DNA of 64,000 nucleotides from Parasediminibacterium sp046546515 (GTDB lineage: Bacteria > Bacteroidota > Bacteroidia > Chitinophagales > Chitinophagaceae): the NCBI RefSeq assembly GCF_046546515.1, contig NZ_JBKHKJ010000021.1, forward strand, positions 1 to 64,000, in the 5' to 3' direction. This document shows positions 24,525-32,084 of the stretch, piece after piece. Position 1 is the stretch's first letter. Every line of letters starts with the position of its first letter. The notes under the pieces were generated by a model. That model ran no database searches, was not told the origin of the DNA, and saw only the letters and a program-made list of their open reading frames with translations. The translations under genes were made by a program, and so were the position numbers.

Positions 24525-24846
24525 TTGTTTACCCATCATCCGCTAAAGGGGTATAGGCGTGAGCCCAAGAGCGGAAATAGGGAAAATTGCACCTCTTTGG
24601 GTACATTAGCGTAAACACAATGGTTGCCATAATGTGGCTTGTATTCTTTTCTTTTTTAATTGTTATCATTTTGGTGTAAAGTTGGTTTTTATGAAAGGAA
24701 AATGCCAAAGAGAAATCCTATATGGGGGCATTTTGGGATACTCATGGGGGCATATTTCCCCCATATAGGATTTTGATTAGTGAAATTTATAATTACTCTT
24801 TTTTAGATGTAAGGGAGTAATAGGAAGCAAAAACTTGAAAAGTGCC
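24525..24846. other. Non-coding stretch with 61-bp palindrome
   Basis: No gene is seen. Perfect 16-bp arms AAATCCTATATGGGGG (24713-24728) and their complement (24758-24773) enclose a 29-bp centre. A second copy, in inverted orientation and with one degraded arm, lies at 57083-57143. Confidence 0.7.
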
Positions 24847-24896
24847 AAAATCGAAATGAGGCATAAAATTTTCACTTTATACCTCATTTCGATTTT
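24847..24896. terminator. Bidirectional terminator after ychF
   Basis: AAAATCGAAATGAGGCATAAA (24847-24867) pairs with TTTATACCTCATTTCGATTTT with one mismatch. It lies 18 bp past the ychF stop, with T-rich ends on both strands. Confidence 0.75.
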
Positions 24897-24913
24897 TATT
24901 AAAAATAAGCGTT

Positions 24914-26017
24914 CTACACATTAAACCTAAAGTGCATCACATCCCCATCCTTCACAATGTATTCCTTGCCTTCTATGCGTAGCTTGCCATTGTCGCGGCA
25001 AGCGGCTTCGCTTTCATATTTTACAAAGTCATCATAGGCAATCACTTCTGCCTTGATAAACCCTTTTTCAAAATCGGTATGTATCACGCTGGCAGCCTGT
25101 GGGGCTTTCCAGCCATGGTGAATAGTCCATGCCCTTACTTCCTGCACGCCAGCTGTAAAATAGGTATCCAATCCAAGTAGGTTGTAGGCAAAACGGATTA
25201 ATCGGTTCAAGGCAGGCTGTGTCATTTTGTATTCCTCCATGAACATTTGCTTATCGTCCTCGTTTTCCAGTTCGGCAATTTGGGCTTCAATGCTATTGTT
25301 CATCACTATCACTTCTGCGTCTTCTTCTTTCACGGCTGCTTTTAGGGCTTCGGAATATTTGTTGCCCGTATGCATACTTGCTTCATCGACATTGGCAACA
25401 TATAAAACAGGCTTATCGGTCAGTAAAAACAAATCGGCCACGGCTAATTTTTCGTCTTTGCTCAAGCCCAGTGTGCGGATGCTTTTGCCTTGAAACAAGC
25501 ATTCTTTGCAGCGGGTTAATATATCAAATTCGGCTTTTGCCTTGGCATCATTGCCTACACGGGCCATTTTTTCTGATTTCTGCCATTTTTTTTCTACACT
25601 GTCCAAGTCTTTCAATTGAAGCTCTGTATCAATGATTTCCTTGTCGCTGATAGGGTTGATAGCACCTTCTTCCCTCAATACATTTTCATCTTCAAAACAA
25701 CGAATAACGTGTATAATAGCATCCACCTCACGGATATTTCCAAGGAATTTATTGCCCAAACCTTCACCCTTGCTGGCACCTTTTACAAGGCCGGCAATAT
25801 CCACAATTTCTAACTGTGTAGGGACAATGCGGTTGGGCTTTACCAGTTCAGCTAATTTGGCCAAGCGTTCGTCTGGCACATCTACTAACCCAACGTTTGG
25901 CTCTATGGTACAAAAGCGGTAGTTGCTAGCCTGTGCCTTGGCACTATTGCTCACCGCATTAAACAATGTTGATTTTCCTACATTTGGCAACCCTACTATC
26001 CCTGCTTGCAAACTCAT
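24914..26017 (-). CDS. ychF: Redox-regulated ATPase YchF (Obg family)
   Basis: YchF/OLA1 is a ribosome-associated P-loop ATPase. The start MSLQAGIVGLPNVGKSTLFN puts the Walker A (GLPNVGKST) at residues 9-17 and gives 367 aa, the normal length. The switch region DIAGLVKGASKGEGLGNKFL, the NVDE variant of the G4 motif (which favours ATP) and the C-terminal TGS domain ending in VKDGDVMHFRFNV are all present. It is a single gene with its own -7 box and terminator. Confidence 0.97.
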   Translation of the reverse strand: MSLQAGIVGLPNVGKSTLFNAVSNSAKAQASNYRFCTIEPNVGLVDVPDERLAKLAELVKPNRIVPTQLEIVDIAGLVKGASKGEGLGNKFLGNIREVDAIIHVIRCFEDENVLREEGAINPISDKEIIDTELQLKDLDSVEKKWQKSEKMARVGNDAKAKAEFDILTRCKECLFQGKSIRTLGLSKDEKLAVADLFLLTDKPVLYVANVDEASMHTGNKYSEALKAAVKEEDAEVIVMNNSIEAQIAELENEDDKQMFMEEYKMTQPALNRLIRFAYNLLGLDTYFTAGVQEVRAWTIHHGWKAPQAASVIHTDFEKGFIKAEVIAYDDFVKYESEAACRDNGKLRIEGKEYIVKDGDVMHFRFNV

Positions 26018-26038
26018 TACTATTTGTTTTATGAGCTG

Positions 26039-26046
26039 CAAATGTA
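26039..26046 (-). promoter_or_regulatory. -7 box of ychF
   Basis: TACATTTG on the minus strand, a perfect TAnnTTTG match, ends 21 nt before the ychF ATG. The same TACATTTGCAG string precedes holA. Confidence 0.5.
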
Positions 26047-26102
26047 ACGTTGCAGTGTTTATAAGCTAAAAAAATAGATTTAGGAGTAATAGCAAAGTTT
26101 TA

Positions 26103-26322
26103 TTGTTGCTACTCAGGTGCAAGTTTGGTTAATTTGCCACGAAGGCACGAAGACACAAAGAGCAACAAAGTTTTAAAGGAAGATGAAGAAGAAAAGAAAA
26201 AATAGGAAAAAAGAAGAAAAATTATATCATCAATACCTTTTAACCTTCTTTTTCTTCGTGCATCTTCGTGTTTTTGTGCCTTTGTGGCAAAAACACAAAG
26301 CCAATGTGTGGCGATTAATAAC
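26103..26322. repeat. GCCAC-type dispersed inverted repeat, full copy
   Basis: This is one of the best copies. TTGTTGCTACTCA begins the left end, followed by TTGCCACGAAGGCACGAAGA and ACACAAAG. The centre is purine-rich, and the right arm is TTCTTCGTGCATCTTCGTG with TTTGTGCCTTTGTGGCAA. With flanks it fills the 351-bp gap between ychF and the HAD gene; nothing else is seen there. Confidence 0.8.
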
Positions 26323-26368
26323 AAAGTTTCTTCCTGTAATAAATGATAGATAAATTACCTTGCGCCCC

Positions 26369-27031
26369 ATGGCAATAGAAAGCGTGATTTTTGATATAGA
26401 CGGGTTGTTGATAGACAGCGAGCCTTTGTGGACAGAGGCAGCTGCAGAGGTTTTTAAAGAGTATAACTTTAGCATTACGGAGAAGCAATACCTTACTAGC
26501 ACCGGGCTGCGCACAAAAGAGTTTGTAGATTGGTGGTTTAGCTATTTCAACATTGACGCACAGGAAGCCCCAATTGCCGAGCAAAAAATAATCAATACTG
26601 TTTTAAGAAAAATAGAACAAAGTGGCAATACCCTGCCTGGCGTGCATTATATTTTAAATCTTTTCCATGACAAAGGGTTGAAAATAGGCTTGGCGACTTC
26701 ATCGCCCCAAGAACTAATTGACTTAGTACTGGCAAAAACGGGTATTGCACCCTACATATCGGCAACTGCTTCTGCCCGATTCCTACCTTATGGCAAACCG
26801 CACCCTCAGGTATATTTGGATTGTGCCGAAAAATTAGGCACAGCCCCTACTTCCTGCTTATGCTTTGAGGACTCTTTTAACGGCATGATTTCGGCAAAAG
26901 CCGCCCGCATGAAATGCGTAGTGGTGCCTCACCATGCTCAGCTAAAAGAAGAAAGGTGGGGGGCGGCTGATTTAAAATTATCGTCCCTTCAAAACTTTGG
27001 CGAGCTGCACTTTGGTTTATTGTCTGTGTAG
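26369..27031 (+). CDS. HAD-family hexitol/2-deoxyglucose-6-phosphatase-like
   Basis: This 220-aa HAD phosphatase of the beta-phosphoglucomutase-like group has the nucleophile motif FDIDGLLIDSEP (residues about 8-19), a helical cap, GLATSS (motif II), YGKPHPQVY (motif III Lys) and CLCFEDSFNGMISA (motif IV). It is closest in pattern to HxpB/YniC sugar-phosphate phosphatases. The ATG at 26369 is used; a TTG three codons upstream is less likely. Confidence 0.9.
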   Translation: MAIESVIFDIDGLLIDSEPLWTEAAAEVFKEYNFSITEKQYLTSTGLRTKEFVDWWFSYFNIDAQEAPIAEQKIINTVLRKIEQSGNTLPGVHYILNLFHDKGLKIGLATSSPQELIDLVLAKTGIAPYISATASARFLPYGKPHPQVYLDCAEKLGTAPTSCLCFEDSFNGMISAKAARMKCVVVPHHAQLKEERWGAADLKLSSLQNFGELHFGLLSV

Positions 27032-27205
27032 TTGATGACTATCAGTAGCACAATGGGTGCATAAAGGTTCTTTTGCTAGGCTGATGGTTGCTAATCTATA
27101 AAAGGTTGGCAACTATACAATAAGTATTTGTTTAAATATTTAAAAAGGCCGCTCCAATTTTCTAAAAACAGTCTTTGTTAAGGTTTTTGGTTGCTTACTC
27201 CACTA
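27032..27205. other. Non-coding DNA before the PIN relic
   Basis: No gene is seen. GCCGCTCCA near 27149 is the inverse of TGGAGCGGC near 27228 inside the relic, suggesting a further worn inverted repeat. Confidence 0.4.
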
Positions 27206-27477
27206 TTATTTTTTGTGTGCGTTAGCGTGGAGCGGCGTGATACCATAGAGATTTAAAAACGGGTTTTGAATTTTCAACTTCTTCTCTACTAGCAATACGT
27301 GTTGCATGTATTCAGTATATAGTAGGCTGCAACCAGCATCTAATGCTGCCGATACTATGATGGTATCAAAAATTTGCAGATTATACTTTTTAATTAAACT
27401 AAATGCCTTTTTGTAAGGTAACTCGGCTTGTATTTACCAAATGACAACTATCAAGTATTTCTCCAATTATTATTTCA
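27206..27477 (-). pseudogene. PIN-domain (VapC-like) gene remnant
   Basis: Read on the minus strand, the DNA encodes the C-terminal half of a PIN domain in two frames. The first part is EIIIGEILDSCHLVNTSRVT; the second runs AFSLIKKYNLQIFDTIIVSA, ALDAGCSLLYTEYMQHVL, KIQNPF and ends at 27206-27208. The Asp in FDTIIV and the Asp/Glu of SAALDAGC...YTEYMQ are the expected acidic positions. A frameshift lies near 27405-27412. The N-terminal half is missing exactly where the 177-bp palindrome begins (27477). No partner antitoxin is seen. Confidence 0.75.
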
Positions 27478-27653
27478 ACCCGGATTTTGCAGTTGAAATC
27501 TATTGCAAGCCCCAAATACTTCAAACACAAGCATTTGCTTGATTTTTTGGCCTTGCCATAGAACACTATGTTTTCGACCAAAAATTCAGCTCAAATACTT
27601 GTCTTTATTGCATTTGAACCTTTCATAACGAAGTCAACTGCAAAATCCGGGTT
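27477..27653. mobile_element. 177-bp palindromic element, copy 1
   Basis: Perfect 20-bp inverted ends AACCCGGATTTTGCAGTTGA enclose an imperfect long palindrome centred on CATAGAACACTATG. Copies lie at 33168-33343 and 56865-57041. Without coding capacity it resembles a MITE or a large REP-like unit. It truncates the PIN relic. Confidence 0.85.
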
Positions 27654-27765
27654 AAAATAGTTTCAGTTTTGCCAATTTTCGGTTTTTTTCCTATTTGCGA
27701 TTTTTTGAAAAATCGTCCCCTCGCCTCTAAATCATTGATTATGAACAATAACGGCAAATTTTTAA

Positions 27766-27842
27766 TGCTTATTTTGTGCTTATTTTCTGCGTATTTTTTG
27801 AGTGATTTATGCTTATTTTGTGCGTGATTTATGCGTAATTCA
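27766..27842. repeat. Seven tandem 11-bp units
   Basis: Units start at 27766, 77, 88, 99, 27810, 21 and 32 with no drift: TGCTTATTTTG, TGCTTATTTTC, TGCGTATTTTT, TGAGTGATTTA, TGCTTATTTTG, TGCGTGATTTA, TGCGTAATTCA. Every unit begins TG and carries a T-tract in phase with about one helical turn. The array lies 112 bp from the 177-bp palindrome. Confidence 0.85.
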
Positions 27843-28095
27843 CAGCCATAAATACGAGACCAAATTTTATGACTACAACTATCTTAATATTAGTAAAAAA
27901 AGAACTATATTTAGGATGCCAAGACACTAGTTTTGTGAGTAGTTTGTATCAAGTGTATTTCAAAACAAAGATAAGGTTTTTATAGATTGAGGGGTATCAG
28001 GACAAGGCGAAAAAGTTTTATGCTCCCCTTCCTGCCCTCCCCAAACTATTTCAACACATCTAACAACTAACTTCGCCGCCAATTGTAATATCTAT
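27843..28095. other. Non-coding leader of the ABC operon
   Basis: No gene or known repeat is seen in this AT-rich stretch before the ABC transporter genes. A pyrimidine-rich run (CTCCCCTTCCTGCCCTCCCC) lies at about 28023-28043. Confidence 0.5.
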
Positions 28096-29031
28096 ATGCA
28101 GTCTGTAATAAAGGTCTCACAGCTTACCAAGCAATTCAAAAACCTCACTGCCGTTAGCGATTTGTCTTTTTCGGTAAACCAAGGCGATGTATATGGCTTC
28201 CTTGGGCAGAACGGAGCGGGCAAAAGCACCACCATCCGTATGCTGCTCACGCTGATAGCACCCACCAGCGGCGAGATAGAGCTATTTGGCATGAACATTA
28301 AAACCCACCGCTCCGAGATACTAAGGCAGGTAGGGGCAGTGGTAGAAAAGCCCGATGTTTACAAATACCTGTCAGCCTATGAGAATGTATCGCTATTTGC
28401 CAAGCTAAGCGGCATAAAAGCAACCGAGAAACTAGTCATGGATCAGTTAGAAATGGTGGGGCTTGCAAGCAGGGCTAAGGACACAGTAAAAACATTCTCC
28501 CAAGGCATGAAGCAACGGCTAGGCATTGCCATAGCTTTGGTACATAACCCCCAGTTAATAGTGCTAGACGAACCCACCAATGGCCTTGACCCACAAGGCA
28601 TTGCTGATATACGCAACCTGATTTTGCATTTAAGCAAAGAAATGGGCAAGACAATTGTAGTGTCTTCGCACTTATTGAGTGAAATTGAACAAGTGGCTAG
28701 CCGCTTGCTCATCATTGACAAAGGCAAAAAACTGGTGGAAGGCAATGCTCATGAACTATTTGACCCAGCACAGACCATCGTGGAAATAGAAACGGTAAAC
28801 AATGCCTTTGCCCTGGCACAATTGCAGCAAAGCAGTTGGCAAAGCTGCCTGCAACCACAAAGAGGCAGTAATCTGCTATTGAAATTGCATAAAGAAGACC
28901 TGCCAGCATTCCACAAAAGCCTTGTAGAAATGGGGGTGGGGGTAATTTCGTTCCAGCCGAGGCATAGTTTAGAAGATTATTTTTTACAAATCACTAGCAA
29001 CAACCAGCATGTACCAGCTTTTACAAATTGA
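28096..29031 (+). CDS. ABC transporter ATP-binding protein
   Basis: This 311-aa ATPase has Walker A GQNGAGKST near residue 38, the signature FSQGMKQRLG, Walker B LIVLDEPTNGLDP and the switch His in VVSSHLLSE. The layout is that of DrrA/bacitracin-type exporters with a C-terminal extension of about 90 residues. Its end overlaps the permease start by 23 nt, so the two form one complex and one operon. The substrate is unknown. Confidence 0.95.
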   Translation: MQSVIKVSQLTKQFKNLTAVSDLSFSVNQGDVYGFLGQNGAGKSTTIRMLLTLIAPTSGEIELFGMNIKTHRSEILRQVGAVVEKPDVYKYLSAYENVSLFAKLSGIKATEKLVMDQLEMVGLASRAKDTVKTFSQGMKQRLGIAIALVHNPQLIVLDEPTNGLDPQGIADIRNLILHLSKEMGKTIVVSSHLLSEIEQVASRLLIIDKGKKLVEGNAHELFDPAQTIVEIETVNNAFALAQLQQSSWQSCLQPQRGSNLLLKLHKEDLPAFHKSLVEMGVGVISFQPRHSLEDYFLQITSNNQHVPAFTN

Positions 29032-29884
29032 GTTATATAAAATATTCCGCCGGCCAAGGACATATATTGCCTTTGCCGCCATCTCGGCATTGATTGGCAT
29101 TATCCAACTGGGGCTAAAGATGAATGGCGAAGAATACATAGGTTTTATGATGGCCAATGTAGGCCAGAGTTTTACTTTTGACGGCAAACTGCTGAATGGG
29201 TATTTGGTGTGCTATATTCTGCTGCAACTGCTATTGGTGCATGTGCCGTTGCTGATAGCCCTAGTAGCCGCCGACATGATTAGCGGCGAGGCCAATATGG
29301 GTACACTTCGATTGATGCTTACCAAACCCATTAGTCGCACGCAGTTTTTGCTGGCCAAGTTCACGGCATCGGCTATTTATACGTTCATGCTGTTGGTTTG
29401 GATAGCTTTGCTGGCTTTGTTTTTCAGTATGTTTTTGTTTGGAACTGACGATATGGTGATACAAAAAACCAATTATTTAGTGCAGTTGCCCGTGGGTGAT
29501 GTTTTCTGGCGCTATGTAGGTGCGTTTGGGTTTGCATTACTATCTATGCTTACGGTAACTGCGTTGGGCTTTTTTCTATCGCTATTTGCTGAAAACTCCA
29601 TTGGACCTATTGTAGCTACCATGAGCGTGATTATCTTTTTTACCATATTGAGCACCATGAGCATCCCATTGTTCCAAAAAATACAGCCATTCCTTTTTAC
29701 CACCCATATGGTAAACTGGAAGGAGTTTTTTGACCCGCAGGTAAATTCGGAGAACACTGTGCTTGTTGGCACTGTGCAGCGGCCGGGGCGTATCATTACA
29801 TCTACACTGATGCTTGCAGGGCATATTGTGGGGTTTGTGGTGGCAACAATAGTGATATTTAAAAAGAAAGATATTCTTACTTAA
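29009..29884 (+). CDS. ABC-2 type permease
   Basis: The 291-aa membrane partner of the ATPase above has about six transmembrane helices. Between the first two lies the large ABC-2 loop, and MISGEANMGTLRLMLTKPISR is the coupling motif typical of ABC-2 permeases. The C-terminus is KKKDILT. No accessory protein follows; the LolA-like gene begins 96 bp later, across an AT-rich word repeat. Confidence 0.93.
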   Translation: MYQLLQIELYKIFRRPRTYIAFAAISALIGIIQLGLKMNGEEYIGFMMANVGQSFTFDGKLLNGYLVCYILLQLLLVHVPLLIALVAADMISGEANMGTLRLMLTKPISRTQFLLAKFTASAIYTFMLLVWIALLALFFSMFLFGTDDMVIQKTNYLVQLPVGDVFWRYVGAFGFALLSMLTVTALGFFLSLFAENSIGPIVATMSVIIFFTILSTMSIPLFQKIQPFLFTTHMVNWKEFFDPQVNSENTVLVGTVQRPGRIITSTLMLAGHIVGFVVATIVIFKKKDILT

Positions 29885-29970
29885 TTATGAGTTATGAATT
29901 ATAAATTATGCGTGTTTTGCAATAATTTTTTAATTCATAACCCATCATTGAAAATTCATAATTCTTAATC
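29883..29970. repeat. AT-rich word repeat (ATTATGAGTT type)
   Basis: TTATGAGTTATGAATTATAA words at the left are mirrored by TTCATAACCCATC and TTCATAATTC at the right. This fills the gap between the permease and the LolA-like gene. Confidence 0.55.
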
Positions 29971-29980
29971 AATAGTTATA

Positions 29981-30670
29981 ATGAAGGTTCTTGCAATTTT
30001 AATAGCTTTTCTAGGTGTTCATTCTTCAGTTTTCAGCCAGGACATGATGCCATTGGTAAACAAAGTAAAAGCCAAGCTGGATAAAGTGAATGACTATGTA
30101 GCCGAGGGCAACATGAAAACCGACGTGGCGTTTATAAAAGCACCTGTTGGCAAAGTGAAAGTGTATTTTAAAAAGCCAAACCGTTTTAAGCTAAAGCGAG
30201 ACGGGGGCATATCTATCCTGCCAAAAGGTGGGGTAACGGTAAACATGAGTACGCTGATAGCTGGCAATGAATTTGTTGCCCTAGCCGTGGGCGATAATGT
30301 AGTGAATGGCACTAAGGTAAAAGTAGTGAAATTAGTACCTACCAGCGATAACAGCGATGTAGTTCTTTCTACTTTGTATATAGACGAAGCAAACTTGCTG
30401 ATACTAAAAGCGGCCACCACAACCAAGGAAAATGGCTCTTTCGAAATAGAAATGACCTATGGCAAATACATGGCTTATGCGTTACCCGATAAGCTTAATT
30501 TTAGCTTCAATACCAAAGACTATAAAATGCCCAAGGGCATAGCTCTAGAATTTGACGATGAGGAAAAACAAACCGAGGCAGAAAAAATAAAACGCCGCAA
30601 AGGCAGGGTACAGATTAATTATACCAAATACACCATCAATGAAGGGGTAGCGGATAGTGTTTTTAAATAA
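29981..30670 (+). CDS. LolA-like periplasmic protein
   Basis: This 229-aa exported protein has a signal peptide (MKVLAILIAFLGVHSSVFSQ) and the LolA-type fold pattern: a helix (VNKVKAKLDKVNDYVAEGNM), strands with KAPVGKVKVYFKKPNRFKLK, and later YIDEANLLILKAATTTKENG. LolA carries lipoproteins to the outer membrane. This one may be a relative acting on other lipids, because its C-terminus is Lys/Glu-rich and it sits beside an ABC exporter. Confidence 0.75.
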   Translation: MKVLAILIAFLGVHSSVFSQDMMPLVNKVKAKLDKVNDYVAEGNMKTDVAFIKAPVGKVKVYFKKPNRFKLKRDGGISILPKGGVTVNMSTLIAGNEFVALAVGDNVVNGTKVKVVKLVPTSDNSDVVLSTLYIDEANLLILKAATTTKENGSFEIEMTYGKYMAYALPDKLNFSFNTKDYKMPKGIALEFDDEEKQTEAEKIKRRKGRVQINYTKYTINEGVADSVFK

Positions 30671-30996
30671 TTGTTGCCTAAACTTGGATTTCTAGGATTG
30701 AAAGATTATTGGATTTTATCTGGTTGAAATGGATGTGCATATAATTTTTTCTTCCTCCGACAAACCGCATAAGATTGGAAAAAATTATGCAGCTAAATGG
30801 ATTATTAGATTTCCTGAAGTTTAAATTAATCCTAAAATACACTAATCCTAAAAATCCAAATTCAGACTATCCTTTTTACCTTAAAAACTCAACACTTCAC
30901 CGAGGCTTTTTTGGTAAAATAATACCAACTTTGCATTTGTATTTGTTTACCCAAACTAAATACCATTTTTAACATCTTAACCAAAGAAAGGCTACC
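30671..30996. other. Non-coding gap with GGATT word repeat
   Basis: TTGGATTTCTAGGATTGAAA at about 30685 is mirrored by AATCCTAAAATACACTAATC and CTAAAAATCC at 30829-30858, a worn inverted word repeat. A short open frame in it (30775-30972) is low complexity and not believed. Confidence 0.5.
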
Positions 30997-31887
30997 ATGA
31001 AAAAAGGAAAACAACCACTCGAATTGTATGGACTATTATTTATTGCCATTGCATTGCTGCTGCCTTCCTGTAGGTTTCAAAGGGCTAGGCGCTATGTTAA
31101 TGCCAGCCAAGCAGCCAACATTGTATACTTAACAAAAAAAGGCGATGCTAAAATTACTGGCTATTACTCCGGCGATGGTAGCAAGAAAAATGATGGGTGT
31201 AATATACAGGGTGCCTTTGCGCTTACTAACCATGTTGCCATAATGGGTTCATTTACGTTTAAAAGAGAAAGTAATTACTACCATTACGACACAGTGCTTT
31301 TTCATAGGAATGACTCGGCTTCAATTGTACAAACAAACTTATTCGACAGTTCCTTGCTTAAATACCATAGGAAAACATTTGAGGCAGGTATTGGGTATTT
31401 CACCCAACTAAACCGCCTCCGTGCAAGAGGAAAGATTATGTTCAATGCCTATGTAGGAGTGGCACTCGGCAATTCCACCTTAGACGATAGTGGGCTCGAC
31501 TCCAACAGCAAGCCCTATAGCAGGTATTATAATTTTAACAACACCAAGTGGTTTGCGCAATTTGGCTTCAATTTTATGCCATCGCCCTATTTCTATGCAT
31601 CGGTTGGTGGAAAATTGTCTTTGTTTCATTTTGGTACGCCTTCAACTTCTTACACGGCTGCAGAGATGAATTATTTTTATCTTGATAAAGTCAAAAAGCA
31701 AAACTTTTTTTTATGGGAGCCTTACGCAAATTTGCAGTTTGGTTTGCCGGGCTGCCCTTGGCTAAAAGTAGATGCCCAACTATCGCTCACGCCCAATTTT
31801 GGTAACGATTATCCAAAAGTACACACATTCAATGGCTCCATTGGCCTTACAATGGAAGTACCAAACGCTTTTCCTAAACATAAATAG
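30997..31887 (+). CDS. Outer-membrane beta-barrel lipoprotein, hypothetical
   Basis: This 296-aa protein starts MKKGKQPLELYGLLFIAIAL and has a lipobox LLPSC with the lipidation Cys at residue 25. The rest alternates polar and hydrophobic residues with many Tyr/Phe strands (GAFALTNHVAIMGSFTFKRE, KIMFNAYVGVALGNS, KWFAQFGFNFMPSPYFYASV), as in small outer-membrane barrels. No family is recognised. It stands alone, between a word repeat and a dispersed GCCAC repeat. Confidence 0.75.
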   Translation: MKKGKQPLELYGLLFIAIALLLPSCRFQRARRYVNASQAANIVYLTKKGDAKITGYYSGDGSKKNDGCNIQGAFALTNHVAIMGSFTFKRESNYYHYDTVLFHRNDSASIVQTNLFDSSLLKYHRKTFEAGIGYFTQLNRLRARGKIMFNAYVGVALGNSTLDDSGLDSNSKPYSRYYNFNNTKWFAQFGFNFMPSPYFYASVGGKLSLFHFGTPSTSYTAAEMNYFYLDKVKKQNFFLWEPYANLQFGLPGCPWLKVDAQLSLTPNFGNDYPKVHTFNGSIGLTMEVPNAFPKHK

Positions 31888-31890
31888 GAT

Positions 31891-32056
31891 ATGTTGCCAC
31901 AAAGGCTAAAAGCTGTACTAAGAAGAAAAGAAAGACAATCCTCTACCTTTTTCCATTAATTCTTCATTGCTATCCTTCTTTTCTTCTTTCCTTAAAAAAC
32001 TTCGTGCTTCTTTGTGCCTTTGAGTCTTCGTGGCTATACTTCTTCGTGGCAACCTA
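31891..32056. repeat. GCCAC-type dispersed inverted repeat
   Basis: TTGCCACAAAGGCTAAAAG at the left and ACTTCGTGCTTCTTTGTGCC, GTCTTCGTGGC at the right surround AAGAAGAAAAGAAAG. The copy reaches into the promoter region of rlmN. Confidence 0.65.
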
Positions 32057-32072
32057 TCCCACTTTTTTCAAT

Positions 32073-32080
32073 TACCTTTG
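32073..32080 (+). promoter_or_regulatory. -7 box of rlmN
   Basis: TACCTTTG fits TAnnTTTG and ends 4 nt before the ATG at 32085. It supports that start over an upstream one and suggests a leaderless transcript. Confidence 0.5.
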
Positions 32081-32084
32081 CCGC

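Noticed and set aside
27399..27581. 60-codon minus-strand frame starting MVENIVFYG
   Set aside because: Its first half is palindromic-element DNA (also open at 56751-56969); only the last 26 codons belong to the PIN relic.
30775..30972. 65-codon plus-strand frame
   Set aside because: It lies on a GGATT word repeat and low-complexity AT DNA, with no recognisable protein features.
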